Shown here: in pieces, positions 1 through 7,456 of the stretch
Layout: each line of letters begins with the position of its first letter
Position numbering within the stretch: position 1 is the first letter of the stretch
Origin: an uncultured Sphingobium sp.
GTDB lineage: Bacteria > Pseudomonadota > Alphaproteobacteria > Sphingomonadales > Sphingomonadaceae
Direction of reading: 5' to 3'
Assembly: GCA_946479185.1 (NCBI GenBank)
Contig: CAMLFF010000151.1
Location: 1 to 7,716 of the forward strand
DNA: 7,716 nucleotides
Notes under the pieces: generated by a model
Database searches by the model: none
What the model saw: only the letters and a program-made list of their open reading frames with translations
What the model was told of the DNA's origin: nothing
Translations under genes and position numbers: made by a program

Positions 1-809
1 ATGTGATCGCCGAAGCGCAAAAGACCGGTGGCACGGCTGCTTTTGTCGATGCCGAACATGCGCTCGATCCCGTTTACGCCAAGAAGCTCGGCGTCAACAT
101 CGATGAGCTGATCGTCTCTCAGCCAGATACGGGCGAGCAGGCGTTGGAAATTGTCGACACGCTGGTGCGCTCCAATGCCATCGATGTGCTGGTGATCGAC
201 TCGGTCGCCGCGCTCGTGCCGCGTGCTGAAATCGAGGGCGAGATGGGCGACAGTCATGTTGGCCTGCAGGCCCGCCTCATGTCTCAGTCGCTGCGCAAAT
301 TGACCGGCTCGATCAGCCGCTCGCGCTGCATGGTGATCTTCATCAACCAGCTGCGCATGAAAATCGGCGTGATGTACGGCAACCCGGAGACGACAACGGG
401 CGGCAATGCGCTGAAGTTCTACGCATCGGTGCGTCTCGATATTCGCCGCACGGGCCAGATCAAGGATCGCGACGATATCGTGGGCAATGCGACTCGCGTG
501 AAGGTGGTGAAGAACAAGGTTGCGCCGCCCTTCAAGCAGGTCGAGTTCGACATCATGTATGGCGAGGGCATCTCCAAGGTTGGCGAGATTCTCGATCTCG
601 GCGTGAAGGCAGGCATTGTCGAGAAATCGGGCGCCTGGTTCTCCTATGATTCGGTCCGCATCGGGCAGGGACGTGAGAATTCCAAAACCTTCCTGAAGGA
701 AAATCCCGAGCTGATGGATAAGCTCGACAAGGCCATTCGTGCCCGCACTGAAAAGGTGGCTGAGGGGATGATGACGGGTCCTGACGCCGATGACGGTGAC
801 GACGAATAA
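1..809 (+). CDS. recA: RecA recombinase, 5'-truncated by the window edge
   Basis: RecA forms ATP-dependent filaments on single-stranded DNA, pairs homologous strands and triggers LexA self-cleavage in the SOS response. The reading frame is already open at base 3; the first readable codons align with E. coli RecA around V79, so the start and the Walker A loop (GPESSGKT) lie just outside the window. Visible landmarks, numbered from the GTG at base 3: the catalytic glutamate in DAEHALD (E18), Walker B VLVID (62-66), IEGEMGD (77-83), and DNA-binding loop L2 with [14 protein letters not shown] (127-140). The C-terminal tail is short and acidic (DADDGDDE), as is typical. The gene ends in TAA and is followed 13 bases later by a hairpin terminator. 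It is ordinary in every visible respect. The window also carries a LexA-type operator near its right end, but recA's own operator would lie upstream of the window. Confidence 0.98.
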   Translation, partial: VIAEAQKTGGTAAFVDAEHALDPVYAKKLGVNIDELIVSQPDTGEQALEIVDTLVRSNAIDVLVIDSVAALVPRAEIEGEMGDSHVGLQARLMSQSLRKLTGSISRSRCMVIFINQLRMKIGVMYGNPETTTGGNALKFYASVRLDIRRTGQIKDRDDIVGNATRVKVVKNKVAPPFKQVEFDIMYGEGISKVGEILDLGVKAGIVEKSGAWFSYDSVRIGQGRENSKTFLKENPELMDKLDKAIRARTEKVAEGMMTGPDADDGDDE

Positions 810-822
810 TCCATAATATGCT

Positions 823-852
823 GGTCGCTGAGCCGAATAGGGCTCGGCGACC
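823..852 (+). terminator. Hairpin terminator after recA
   Basis: GGTCGCTGAGCC (823-834) pairs with GGCTCGGCGACC (841-852) around a six-base loop (GAATAG): a 12-bp stem with one T-G wobble. It is followed by GCTTGTGTTTG, a U-rich but interrupted tract. Its position 13 bases after the recA stop and ahead of a separate alaS promoter fits an intrinsic terminator. Confidence 0.75.
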
Positions 853-948
853 GCTTGTGTTTGTATCGAAACGGCGCGGCGATCATGTGGCGAAGACCGA
901 ATCTGAGACATGATCTGCATTTTCGCTTCGTCATCCATGCACTCACCG

Positions 949-977
949 CTTGTCGCTGGGCGCAGCTTCCCCTAATC
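949..977 (+). promoter_or_regulatory. Candidate alaS promoter, placing transcription start at the ATG
   Basis: CTTGTC (949-954), a 17-base spacer and CTAATC (972-977) match the alphaproteobacterial consensus CTTGAC-N17-CTATAT at 5/6 and 4/6 positions. The -10 ends eight bases before the A of the alaS ATG at 986, so transcription would begin at or within a base or two of the start codon. This is inferred from the pattern alone. Confidence 0.45.
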
Positions 978-985
978 GCTCGTTC

Positions 986-3646
986 ATGACGTCGACCAAC
1001 GATATTCGCCGCAGTTTCCTCGACTATTTCGGGGCCAACGGTCATGAGATGGTGGCATCCTCGCCACTCGTCCCCAATAATGACCCCACCCTCATGTTCG
1101 TGAACGCTGGCATGGTCCCGTTCAAGAATGTGTTTACTGGGCTGGAATCGCGACCGTATAAGACCGCGACCTCCTCGCAGAAATGTGTGCGCGCTGGCGG
1201 CAAGCATAATGATCTCGATAATGTCGGCTACACCGCCCGGCATCACACCTTCTTCGAGATGCTCGGCAATTTCTCCTTCGGCGATTATTTCAAGGAAGGC
1301 GCGATCGAGTTCGCCTGGAAGCTGTTGACCAAGGAAGTCGGTCTTCCGGTCGAGAAGCTCACCGTCACCATCTATGAAGATGATGATGAAGCGCTCCAGC
1401 TTTGGAAGAAGATTTCCGGCTTGCCGGAAAGCCGCATCATCCGGCTCGGCGCCAAATCCAATTTCTGGATGATGGGGCCAACCGGGCCGTGCGGCCCGAA
1501 TTCCGAGATTTTCTACGATCATGGCGATCATATCTTCGGCGGCCCTCCCGGCAGCCCGGATGAGGATGGCGATCGCTTTGTCGAGCTGTGGAACCTCGTG
1601 TTCATGCAGTTCGAGCAGATTGACGAGACGACCCGCATTCCCTTGCCGCTGCCGCAGATCGACACCGGCATGGGGCTCGAGCGCATCGCTGCCGTGCTGC
1701 AGGGCGTGCATGACAATTACGACATCGACATTTTCAAGGCGCTCATCGCGCAGTCGGTTGCGCTGACCAAGCAGCCAGCAGAAGGCGATGCGCGCGCCAG
1801 CCATCGTGTGATTGCCGATCATCTGCGCTCCACCAGCTTCCTGATTGCCGACGGTGTGCTGCCTGCCAATGAGGGCCGGGGCTATGTGCTCCGCCGGATC
1901 ATGCGCCGCGCGATGCGTCACGCGCATCTGCTGGGCGCTGCCGATCCGTTGATGCATCGCCTTGTGGGCGGATTGGTCGCCGAGATGGGCGCGGCTTTCC
2001 CTGAATTGCTGCGCGCACAGCCGCTGATCGAAGAGACGCTGCTGCGGGAAGAAACACGGTTCCGCCAGACGCTCGACAAAGGTCTCAAGCTGCTTGACGA
2101 AGCCGTTATCGGTCTTGAGCCAGGCGCGACCTTGCCTGGCGAGACAGCGTTCAAACTCTATGACACATTCGGCTTCCCCTATGACCTGACCGAAGATGCC
2201 CTGCGCACGCAGGGACTGGCAGTCGACCGCGAGGGTTTCGACCAGGCGATGGCGACGCAGAAAGCTGCTGCCCGCGCCGCCTGGAAGGGCTCCGGCGAAA
2301 AGGCATCCGAGGAAGTCTGGTTCGACATTGCCGAAACAGAAGGTTCGACCGAGTTTACCGGCTATCTGAGCGAAGTCGGCGAAGGCCGGGTCGTCGCGAT
2401 CCTCAAAGACGGAGCACGAGTCGATACGGCGCAAGCTGGTGACAAGATCGTTCTCGTCACCAATCAAACGCCATTTTATGGCGAAAGCGGCGGACAAGCA
2501 GGCGATAGCGGGCGGATCAGCAGCGCGGCGGGATTGTCCGCCATCGTGGAGGAAACATCCAAGCCGCTCGGGCGCCTCCATGCGCATCATATGTTGATCG
2601 ACGCCGGAAATGTCTCGCTCGGCGATATCGTCCACATGCAAGTTAATGGCGGCCGCCGCGCGCGCGTTCGTGCCAATCATAGCGCGACCCATTTGCTCCA
2701 CGCCGCTCTGCGCAAAACGCTTGGCGCCCATGTGACGCAGAAGGGCAGCCTCGTTGCCGAGGATCGACTGCGCTTCGACTTTTCGCATCCAGAAGCGCTG
2801 ACTGCCGCGCAGCTCGCTTCAGTCGAAGCGGATGTGAATGCACAAATCCGCGGAAACTCGGAAGTCTCCACCCGTCTCATGTCATCCGACGATGCGATCG
2901 CAGCCGGTGCAATGGCGCTATTCGGCGAAAAATATGGCGATGAAGTCCGAGTCCTCTCCATGGGATCGGGTGACGAAGGCACTTATTCGGTCGAGCTTTG
3001 CGGCGGCACGCATGTTCATGCGCTTGGCGATATAGCGCTGTTCAAGGTGATCGGTGAGAGCCCTGTTGCGAGCGGCGTTCGGCGGATCGAGGCGCTGACC
3101 GGCGAGGCCGCACGGCTTTGGCTGATCCATCGCGACGAGCAATTGCGGGCCATTGCGTCAAGCCTGCGCACAACACCCGACGATGCTGCCGGACGCGTGT
3201 CCGCGCTCGTCGAGCAGAGCCGCAAGCTTGAGCGAGAATTAGCCGACACAAAGAAGGCGCTGGCTCTTGCGGGCAGCGCGGGCTCCGGATCAGGGCAGCA
3301 GGGCAATGCCGATGAGCAAGTGAACGGTGTCACGTTCGCTGCGCAGCATGTCGATGGGCTCGACCCCAAGGCCCTGCGGGGACTGGTCGATGAGGCCAAA
3401 GCCCGCATCGGCAGCGGTGTTGCGAGCATCGTGGTGACAAATGATGGCCGGGCCAGCATCGCGGTAGGCGTGACGCAGGATCTTCTGGAAAAGTTCAGCG
3501 CCGTCGATCTTGTGCGCGCTGGCGTCTCGGCGCTCGGCGGGCAGGGCGGCGGTGGCCGTCCCGACATGGCGCAGGGCGGTGGACCGGACGCTTCGTCCGC
3601 TGTGGCTGCGCTCGAGGCTGTAAAGGCGGCATTGGCGAGCGCCTGA
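986..3646 (+). CDS. alaS: Alanyl-tRNA synthetase
   Basis: This cytoplasmic class II enzyme charges tRNA-Ala with alanine and hydrolyses mischarged Ser- and Gly-tRNA-Ala. The protein is 886 aa, the normal full length. The N-terminal aminoacylation core has the motif 2 region around [18 protein letters not shown] and motif 3 at DTGMGLER (226-233). The editing domain keeps all four zinc/catalytic residues: H565 and H569 in HSATH, and C672 and H676 in CGGTH. The C-terminal (DHHA1-type) domain contains the glycine-rich [15 protein letters not shown] stretch after a low-complexity Gly/Ser linker. I chose the ATG at 986 because [15 protein letters not shown] is where the family normally begins; an in-frame TTG at 950 would add 12 unlike residues. 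There is no Shine-Dalgarno sequence ahead of either. recA-alaS adjacency is common in alphaproteobacteria, but the terminator and promoter between them suggest separate transcription. Confidence 0.98.
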   Translation: MTSTNDIRRSFLDYFGANGHEMVASSPLVPNNDPTLMFVNAGMVPFKNVFTGLESRPYKTATSSQKCVRAGGKHNDLDNVGYTARHHTFFEMLGNFSFGDYFKEGAIEFAWKLLTKEVGLPVEKLTVTIYEDDDEALQLWKKISGLPESRIIRLGAKSNFWMMGPTGPCGPNSEIFYDHGDHIFGGPPGSPDEDGDRFVELWNLVFMQFEQIDETTRIPLPLPQIDTGMGLERIAAVLQGVHDNYDIDIFKALIAQSVALTKQPAEGDARASHRVIADHLRSTSFLIADGVLPANEGRGYVLRRIMRRAMRHAHLLGAADPLMHRLVGGLVAEMGAAFPELLRAQPLIEETLLREETRFRQTLDKGLKLLDEAVIGLEPGATLPGETAFKLYDTFGFPYDLTEDALRTQGLAVDREGFDQAMATQKAAARAAWKGSGEKASEEVWFDIAETEGSTEFTGYLSEVGEGRVVAILKDGARVDTAQAGDKIVLVTNQTPFYGESGGQAGDSGRISSAAGLSAIVEETSKPLGRLHAHHMLIDAGNVSLGDIVHMQVNGGRRARVRANHSATHLLHAALRKTLGAHVTQKGSLVAEDRLRFDFSHPEALTAAQLASVEADVNAQIRGNSEVSTRLMSSDDAIAAGAMALFGEKYGDEVRVLSMGSGDEGTYSVELCGGTHVHALGDIALFKVIGESPVASGVRRIEALTGEAARLWLIHRDEQLRAIASSLRTTPDDAAGRVSALVEQSRKLERELADTKKALALAGSAGSGSGQQGNADEQVNGVTFAAQHVDGLDPKALRGLVDEAKARIGSGVASIVVTNDGRASIAVGVTQDLLEKFSAVDLVRAGVSALGGQGGGGRPDMAQGGGPDASSAVAALEAVKAALASA

Positions 3647-3666
3647 GGGAAGGGTACGCGAGCGAG

Positions 3667-3695
3667 CGTGGTGCTTGAACTGTCGAGCCGCCACG
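3667..3695 (+). terminator. Hairpin after alaS, possible terminator
   Basis: CGTGG (3667-3671) pairs with CCACG (3691-3695). Inside it GCTTGA (3673-3678) pairs with TCGAGC (3683-3688), with one wobble, around an ACTG loop. It begins 21 bases after the alaS stop. The downstream T-run is poor (GGCTTTGACG), so it may be a transcript-end stabiliser or a weak terminator. Confidence 0.45.
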
Positions 3696-3918
3696 TAAGG
3701 CTTTGACGATGCTAGTCTTCCAATAGGCGCATTGCGCCCTGCTCGCGCTTGGCGGGCGTTGTTCCCTCACCCATTAATAGGGGCGTCGTTGCCACCGGCG
3801 CAATCGCGCCTCACGAGCACAAACCTGTCGTTTGCGCGATCCCAGCTTTTTGAAATCGGCGCGAACAGTTGCTGGCCGCCGACGGTAAAGCCGTCGGATG
3901 CGATTATGCGGGGGAGGG

Positions 3919-4034
3919 AGCGTTTCAAAGTCCGGACGGTGTTTGTGGGGCCTGACCAGCAGAGCCGAGCCGACAAATCAGCAGTTCGGCGCCGTCTCAA
4001 TTCGACGGCGCGGCGCTCCGGACGGTGAAACGCT
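3919..4034. repeat. Imperfect 18-base inverted repeat enclosing an inner hairpin
   Basis: AGCGTTTCAAAGTCCGGA (3919-3936) is inverted at 4017-4034 as TCCGGACGGTGAAACGCT, matching at 16 of 18 positions, the two mismatches being adjacent. The arms enclose 80 bases that contain a perfect 8-bp hairpin (3989-3996 with 4004-4011, loop TCAATTC). Because TCCGGA is itself palindromic, TCCGGACGGTG also recurs as a direct repeat at 3931 and 4017. This could be a folded RNA or the ends of a small non-autonomous element. I saw no target-site duplication. Confidence 0.55.
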
Positions 4035-4131
4035 GGAGAATATGATGAAATGGCGGGATCATGATACGGGTAGCTGGTCGCGGAGCCACCGCGCAGATCG
4101 TCGGCGGATGCGCTCAAGTCGCTTAAACGCA

Positions 4132-4176
4132 TTTAAAAATGGGCCGACGCCGCCGCTTCAAAACGGCGGCGTCGGC
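4132..4176 (-). terminator. Strong intrinsic terminator of icd
   Basis: GCCGACGCCGCCG (4143-4155) and CGGCGGCGTCGGC (4164-4176) form a perfect 13-bp GC-rich stem with an eight-base loop. Read on the minus strand the stem is followed by CCATTTTTAAAT, a good U-tract. The stem begins seven bases past the icd stop. No T-run follows it on the plus strand, so it serves icd rather than alaS. Confidence 0.92.
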
Positions 4177-4183
4177 TCAGCAA

Positions 4184-5404
4184 TTACTTCCAGCTGTTCA
4201 TTTCAGCTTCGAGGTTGACGCGGATTTCTTCGAAGAAGCGCTCCGTCGTCATCCAGGCCTGATCGGGGCCGACGAGCAAGGCGAGATCCTTGGTCATTGC
4301 GCCGGACTCGACCGTCTTGATGCAGACCCTTTCAAGCGCCTCGGCGAAGCGGATAACCTCTGGCGTCTCATCGAACTTGCCGCGGAACTTGAGGCCACCG
4401 GTCCATGCGAAGATCGACGCGATCGGGTTGGTCGAGGTCGCCTTGCCCTGCTGATGCTGACGATAGTGGCGCGTGACGGTGCCATGCGCCGCTTCGGCTT
4501 CAACCGTTTTACCATCGGGGGACATCAGAACGGATGTCATCAGGCCGAGCGAGCCGAAGCCCTGTGCGACGGTATCCGACTGCACATCGCCATCGTAATT
4601 CTTGCAAGCCCAGACGAACTTGCCGCTCCACTTGAGCGCGGAAGCGACCATGTCGTCGATCAGGCGATGCTGATAGTCGATGCCAGCTTCGGCATATTTC
4701 GCCTTGAATTCAGCGTCGAAAATCTCCTGGAAGAGGTCCTTGAAGCGGCCGTCATAGGCCTTGATGATGGTGTTCTTGGTCGAGAGATACAGCGGCCACT
4801 TGCGATCGAGCGCATAATTCATCGATGCGCGGGCGAAATCGATGATCGACTGATCGAGATTGTACATAGACATGGCGACGCCGGAGCCGGGGAACTGGAA
4901 CACTTCGCGGTCGATCACCGCACCATCGTCACCCTCGAAGACCAGGCGCAGCTTGCCGGGGCCTGGGACGAGGAAATCGGTTGCGCGATATTGATCGCCA
5001 AATGCGTGACGACCGATCACGATCGGGTCCGTCCAGCCCGGAACGAGGCGAGGCACGTTCTGGATCACGATTGGCTCGCGGAACACGACGCCGCCCAGAA
5101 TGTTGCGGATCGTGCCGTTTGGCGACTTCCACATCTGCTTGAGGTTGAATTCCTCGACGCGCTGCTCATCGGGCGTGATGGTGGCGCACTTAACGCCGAC
5201 ACCATGCTTCTGAATGGCATTGGCAGAATCGATCGTGATCTGGTCGTTCGTGCGATCGCGCTCTTCAACGCTCAGATCATAATAGTGCAGATCGATATCG
5301 ACATAGGGCTTGATCAGCCGCTCACGGATCCATTCCCAGATGATCCGGGTCATTTCATCGCCATCGATCTCAATGACTGGGTTCTTTACTTTGATCTTGC
5401 TCAT
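4184..5404 (-). CDS. icd: NADP-dependent isocitrate dehydrogenase
   Basis: The enzyme oxidatively decarboxylates isocitrate to 2-oxoglutarate in the TCA cycle and makes NADPH. The protein is 406 aa and closely follows the homodimeric type shared by alphaproteobacteria and eukaryotes (human IDH1/2), not the E. coli type. Isocitrate-binding residues are present: S94 and N96 in KSPNG, R100, R109 and R132 in [10 protein letters not shown], with catalytic Y139. K215 in STKNTIIK corresponds to the catalytic lysine. The metal-binding aspartates lie in LIDDMV (250-251) and YDGDVQSD (270-277). The NADP-binding segment is HGTVTRHYR (307-315). The start is the ATG at 5404; a GGAAAG 11 bases upstream is only a distant ribosome-binding candidate. 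The gene converges with alaS, diverges from psd and appears monocistronic, with its own terminator. I saw nothing abnormal. Confidence 0.98.
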   Translation of the reverse strand: MSKIKVKNPVIEIDGDEMTRIIWEWIRERLIKPYVDIDLHYYDLSVEERDRTNDQITIDSANAIQKHGVGVKCATITPDEQRVEEFNLKQMWKSPNGTIRNILGGVVFREPIVIQNVPRLVPGWTDPIVIGRHAFGDQYRATDFLVPGPGKLRLVFEGDDGAVIDREVFQFPGSGVAMSMYNLDQSIIDFARASMNYALDRKWPLYLSTKNTIIKAYDGRFKDLFQEIFDAEFKAKYAEAGIDYQHRLIDDMVASALKWSGKFVWACKNYDGDVQSDTVAQGFGSLGLMTSVLMSPDGKTVEAEAAHGTVTRHYRQHQQGKATSTNPIASIFAWTGGLKFRGKFDETPEVIRFAEALERVCIKTVESGAMTKDLALLVGPDQAWMTTERFFEEIRVNLEAEMNSWK

Positions 5405-5476
5405 GCGCGCCGGGTCTTTCCGTGGTTGGAGCCGTGGCCAGCCCCCTTGAAAAGACGGCCACGCAGGTGAACACGC

Positions 5477-5505
5477 CTCTAGGGAAGGAGAGGCGCGTGA
5501 TCAAC
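5477..5505 (-). promoter_or_regulatory. Candidate icd promoter
   Basis: On the minus strand GTTGAT (5505-5500), 17 bases, then CTAGAG (5482-5477) resembles CTTGAC-N17-CTATAT. Transcription would start near 5470 and give a leader of about 66 bases. That leader would contain a 7-bp hairpin (CGTGGCC 5433-5439 with GGCCACG 5457-5463). The -10 sits inside a 7-bp inverted repeat, CGCCTCT (5474-5480) and AGAGGCG (5489-5495). Confidence 0.4.
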
Positions 5506-5565
5506 CTTTCGCGTGATTAGCCAGCTATCGAGCGGCATTTCGGCCCGAACGAATATGGTTGAGGG

Positions 5566-5594
5566 ATTGTTTCCGCCACAAAGCGTGCCTAAAC
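5566..5594 (+). promoter_or_regulatory. Candidate psd promoter, placing transcription start at the ATG
   Basis: ATTGTT (5566-5571), 17 bases, then CTAAAC (5589-5594) is a fair match to the alphaproteobacterial promoter pattern, weaker in the -35. The -10 ends six bases before the psd ATG at 5601, so the mRNA would start at or almost at the AUG. There is no good Shine-Dalgarno sequence, which agrees with this, but the call rests on pattern alone. Confidence 0.35.
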
Positions 5595-5600
5595 AGAGAT

Positions 5601-6347
5601 ATGACAACAGAATTTTCGGGCACTCAAGCTGTGGCTGCTACAAAGACGAGCGTCAGTTGGGGCTTCCCGGCCATCCATCCCGAAGGTCGCAAGTTCGGCG
5701 CGATCGCGGTTGCCATCGTGCTTTTGTTTGCTGTGCTGGGATGGTCTGTGTTGGCTTGGCTGATGGCAGGCGTTGCCATTTGGGTCTTTGCTTTCTTCCG
5801 CGATCCAATCCGGGCGGTGCCGCAGGATGAGGCTGCGATCATCGCGCCTGCCGATGGCCTCGTCACGCTGATTCAAACCGTGCTTCCCCCGGCTGAGATG
5901 ATGGGCCCCGAGAAGCTGGGTGACTTGCCCATGACGCGCATCTCTATTTTTATGAGCGTCTTTGATGTTCACATCAATCGCACGCCAATTTCCGGGACTG
6001 TGCGAGACGTTATCTATATCAGCGGCAAGTTCATCAACGCCGATCTCGACAAGGCGAGCGAGGATAATGAGCGCCAGCATATTCTCGTCGAGCGCGCCGA
6101 TGGCGTTCGCATTGGCTTCACCCAGATTGCTGGACTGGTTGCGCGGCGCATTGTGCCCTTTGTGAAGCGCGGCGATATTGTGGCGGCGGGGCAGCGCATC
6201 GGCCTCATTCGCTTTGGCAGCCGTGTTGATGTTTACTTGCCAGCGGGCACCGCCCCCAAGGTGACTTTAGGCCAACATATCATCGCGGGCGAAACCATCC
6301 TTGCCTATATTGGCGATGGCCACACGATGACGAGCACGCTGCAGTGA
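5601..6347 (+). CDS. psd: Phosphatidylserine decarboxylase proenzyme (short form)
   Basis: Psd makes phosphatidylethanolamine by decarboxylating phosphatidylserine at the inner membrane, using a pyruvoyl group generated by self-cleavage. The protein is 248 aa, the short form of the family. Residues about 31-66 are hydrophobic and form one or two membrane segments or a hairpin. [10 protein letters not shown] follows, then APADG (83-87, D85), [15 protein letters not shown] (118-132, H124) and the cleavage motif FGS at 205-207. D85, H124 and S207 correspond to the known Asp-His-Ser processing triad; cleavage before S207 would give a roughly 206-residue beta chain and a 42-residue alpha chain. 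I chose the ATG at 5601 because an in-frame TTG at 5559 adds 14 unconvincing residues. pssA, the preceding step of the pathway, lies 58 bases downstream on the same strand, so the two probably form an operon. Confidence 0.96.
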   Translation: MTTEFSGTQAVAATKTSVSWGFPAIHPEGRKFGAIAVAIVLLFAVLGWSVLAWLMAGVAIWVFAFFRDPIRAVPQDEAAIIAPADGLVTLIQTVLPPAEMMGPEKLGDLPMTRISIFMSVFDVHINRTPISGTVRDVIYISGKFINADLDKASEDNERQHILVERADGVRIGFTQIAGLVARRIVPFVKRGDIVAAGQRIGLIRFGSRVDVYLPAGTAPKVTLGQHIIAGETILAYIGDGHTMTSTLQ

Positions 6348-6405
6348 TGCCGTGCACTCTAAGCCAACTTGAATTTCACATCCAAACTTTTGGAAAGACA
6401 CGCTG

Positions 6406-7200
6406 ATGCGCCGTCCTCGCCACGTTTCTCTGAGCATGAGCCGTGGCATTACACTACGGCAGGTCGCGCCAAATGCCATTACCGCGATGGCGCTTTGCTT
6501 CGGTCTCACCGCAATTCGCTACGGGATCATGGGTGAATGGCAGCTTGCCGTTGCGGCGATCATTTTTGCTGGCGTGCTGGATGGCATTGATGGCCGCGTT
6601 GCCCGCCTTTTGCGGGCAGATAGTCGCTTCGGTGCCGAATTGGACTCGCTTTCGGATGCGATTGCCTTTGGTGTGTCGCCTGCGCTGATCGTTTATCTAT
6701 GGTCCTTGCATGCCATGCCGCGCTTCGGCTGGATCGTTTCGCTCGTTCTGGCGCTAAGTTGCGCGCTGCGTCTCGCTCGCTTCAATGCGAGTATGGATGC
6801 GACCGATCCTCCGCTTAAGACTGCAGGCTTTTTGACCGGCGTTCCTGCACCAGCAGGCGCAGGCTTGGCGCTGCTGCCGCTTTATGCTTGGTTCATAACA
6901 GGTATGGATATCTTCCGGGACTGGCGCCTCGTGGCGCCGTGGATCCTCGCTTCGGCTTTTCTAATGATATCAGCCGTTCCGACCTTAAGTTGGAAGAGGA
7001 TGCGCGTCCCGCCTGCGTGGCGCATATTTGCGATATTGTTTGCCGGCATCTTTGCTGCGAGTCTGATGGTCGCGCCCTGGCATGCATTGCTGACCTTGTC
7101 GCTCGGCTATCTCGCGCTCATCCCAGTTGGGATCATTGCTTACTCCAAATTCAAACGACGGCTTGCGGCTTCCACGGCAGCGCCACCGGTTGCAGATTGA
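6406..7200 (+). CDS. pssA: CDP-diacylglycerol--serine O-phosphatidyltransferase
   Basis: PssA joins serine to CDP-diacylglycerol to give phosphatidylserine, the substrate of the Psd encoded just upstream. The 264-aa protein is an integral membrane enzyme of the CDP-alcohol phosphatidyltransferase family. It carries the full signature D-G-x2-A-R-x8-G-x3-D-x3-D, with D62, G63, A66, R67, G76, D80 and D84. Two other stretches typical of this enzyme are LRLARFN (121-127) and GVPAPAGAG (145-153). Hydrophobic segments lie near 24-41, 46-61, 86-101, 108-122, 148-165, 176-194, 205-222 and 227-246. The start at 6406 is supported by GGAAAG at 6392-6397, eight bases upstream. The last 50 bases overlap, in antisense, the 3' end of the small minus-strand gene at 7151-7387. 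Confidence 0.96.
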   Translation: MRRPRHVSLSMSRGITLRQVAPNAITAMALCFGLTAIRYGIMGEWQLAVAAIIFAGVLDGIDGRVARLLRADSRFGAELDSLSDAIAFGVSPALIVYLWSLHAMPRFGWIVSLVLALSCALRLARFNASMDATDPPLKTAGFLTGVPAPAGAGLALLPLYAWFITGMDIFRDWRLVAPWILASAFLMISAVPTLSWKRMRVPPAWRIFAILFAGIFAASLMVAPWHALLTLSLGYLALIPVGIIAYSKFKRRLAASTAAPPVAD

Positions 7201-7387
7201 AACGCTGAGCCAAGGCATCGGTGCCGACCATTTTGGAGGGCGCCTTGGTACTCTGCAGACCATTCATGCTCAAGCCACGCAACGCCATAACTGCAAGATG
7301 CCTGTACCGAGCGACCTGACTGGCCATGACAGCAAGCGAGACAATAGAGGCCGCGATGAACAAGATTGATCCAAGAACGTAAAGCAT
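7151..7387 (-). CDS. Putative SOS-regulated small membrane protein, family not recognised
   Basis: I do not recognise this 78-aa protein. Residues about 3-24 (YVLGSILFIAASIVSLAVMA and onward) form one strong hydrophobic helix. A basic patch follows (ARYRH, then ALRG), so the C-terminal part probably faces the cytoplasm; that part is polar and ends with QPVALPWKPQAVV. The ATG at 7387 is chosen because AAAGGAAG (7399-7392) lies four bases upstream; longer in-frame starts (GTG 7447, ATG 7441) fall inside or at the edge of the operator, where the mRNA would barely have begun. Codon use resembles the neighbouring genes. Upstream are a leader hairpin, a consensus -35 and a perfect LexA-type box. 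SOS-induced single-helix proteins such as SidA (Caulobacter), YneA or TisB act as division inhibitors or toxins; that role is only an analogy here. The 3' end overlaps pssA by 50 bases. Confidence 0.68.
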   Translation of the reverse strand: MLYVLGSILFIAASIVSLAVMASQVARYRHLAVMALRGLSMNGLQSTKAPSKMVGTDALAQRFNLQPVALPWKPQAVV

Positions 7388-7403
7388 AAGGCTTCCTTTC
7401 AGA

Positions 7404-7427
7404 CCGGGTTTAAACGCCGTAACCCGG
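7404..7427. promoter_or_regulatory. Leader hairpin of the small SOS gene; possible pssA terminator on the other strand
   Basis: CCGGGTT (7404-7410) and AACCCGG (7421-7427) form a perfect 7-bp stem with a ten-base loop. On the minus strand it ends four bases before the Shine-Dalgarno sequence of the 7387 gene and could limit ribosome access. On the plus strand it is followed by CTGTTTGTT, a partial U-tract, and could end psd-pssA transcripts about 200 bases past pssA. Either role is inferred. Confidence 0.45.
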
Positions 7428-7441
7428 CTGTTTGTTCCCAT

Positions 7442-7456
7442 GTTCACTATTTGTTC
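7442..7456 (-). promoter_or_regulatory. LexA operator (SOS box)
   Basis: The plus strand reads GTTC-ACTATTT-GTTC, or GAAC-AAATAGT-GAAC on the minus strand: a perfect match to the GTTC-N7-GTTC operator established for alphaproteobacterial LexA. It covers the predicted -10 of the minus-strand promoter and lies 55 bases upstream of the small gene's ATG, where a repressor would block transcription. A further GTTC sits at 7434-7437 but at the wrong spacing. Confidence 0.8.

Larger units (their letters stand above)
3647..4183. other. Long convergent intergenic region between alaS and icd, rich in hairpins
   Basis: I find no convincing gene in these 537 bases. Open frames on both strands lack good start signals and use rare codons (AGA, AGG, ATA, TTA), or run into the icd terminator. 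Secondary structure is dense: hairpins at 3667-3695, 3726-3738 (GGCGCA-T-TGCGCC), 3797-3810 (GGCGC-AATC-GCGCC), 3879-3897 (CCGACGG-TAAAG-CCGTCGG), 3989-4011 (GCGCCGTC-N7-GACGGCGC) and the icd terminator at 4143-4176. An imperfect long inverted repeat spans 3919-4034. It could hold a small RNA or a decayed repeat element; no clear promoter was seen. Confidence 0.6.

Noticed and set aside
950..985. TTG start extending AlaS by 12 residues
   Set aside because: No ribosome-binding site, the added residues are unlike the family, and the TTG lies within the predicted -35 region.
644..2788. A 714-codon open frame on the minus strand opposite recA and alaS
   Set aside because: It lies wholly antisense to two clearly real genes, crosses the recA terminator, and its translation shows no recognisable domain. 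It is a shadow of biased codon use.
3760..3875. Isolated GTTC/GAAC words in the alaS-icd gap as SOS boxes
   Set aside because: None has a second half-site at the seven-base spacing.
3950..4020. tRNA-like look of the hairpin at 3989-4011 (seven-base loop on a GC stem)
   Set aside because: The loop TCAATTC does not match the TTCRANY of a T-arm, and no anticodon arm, D-arm or acceptor stem can be fitted.
3767..4132. A 121-codon minus-strand open frame in the alaS-icd gap
   Set aside because: It begins at the edge of the icd terminator tract with no ribosome-binding site and uses rare codons (TTA, AGA, ATA, AGG). The hairpins inside it explain the sequence better. Kept only as part of the intergenic description.
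4045..4218. A short plus-strand ORF with GGAG six bases before ATG 4045
   Set aside because: The protein is low-complexity and arginine-rich, reads through the icd terminator and ends within icd. The ribosome-binding site is likely chance.
4139..5470. A 443-codon open frame on the plus strand opposite icd
   Set aside because: It mirrors the full icd coding sequence, begins inside the icd terminator and has no ribosome-binding site; icd itself is beyond doubt.
7127..7369. An 80-codon plus-strand open frame opposite the small SOS gene
   Set aside because: It overlaps the end of pssA, lacks a ribosome-binding site and has no hydrophobic or domain-like pattern. The minus-strand ORF has all the expression signals.
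7388..7447. Longer N-terminus for the small SOS protein (GTG 7447 or ATG 7441)
   Set aside because: These starts fall within or at the edge of the LexA box and at the predicted transcription start, with no ribosome-binding site. The ATG at 7387 has AAAGGAAG just upstream.
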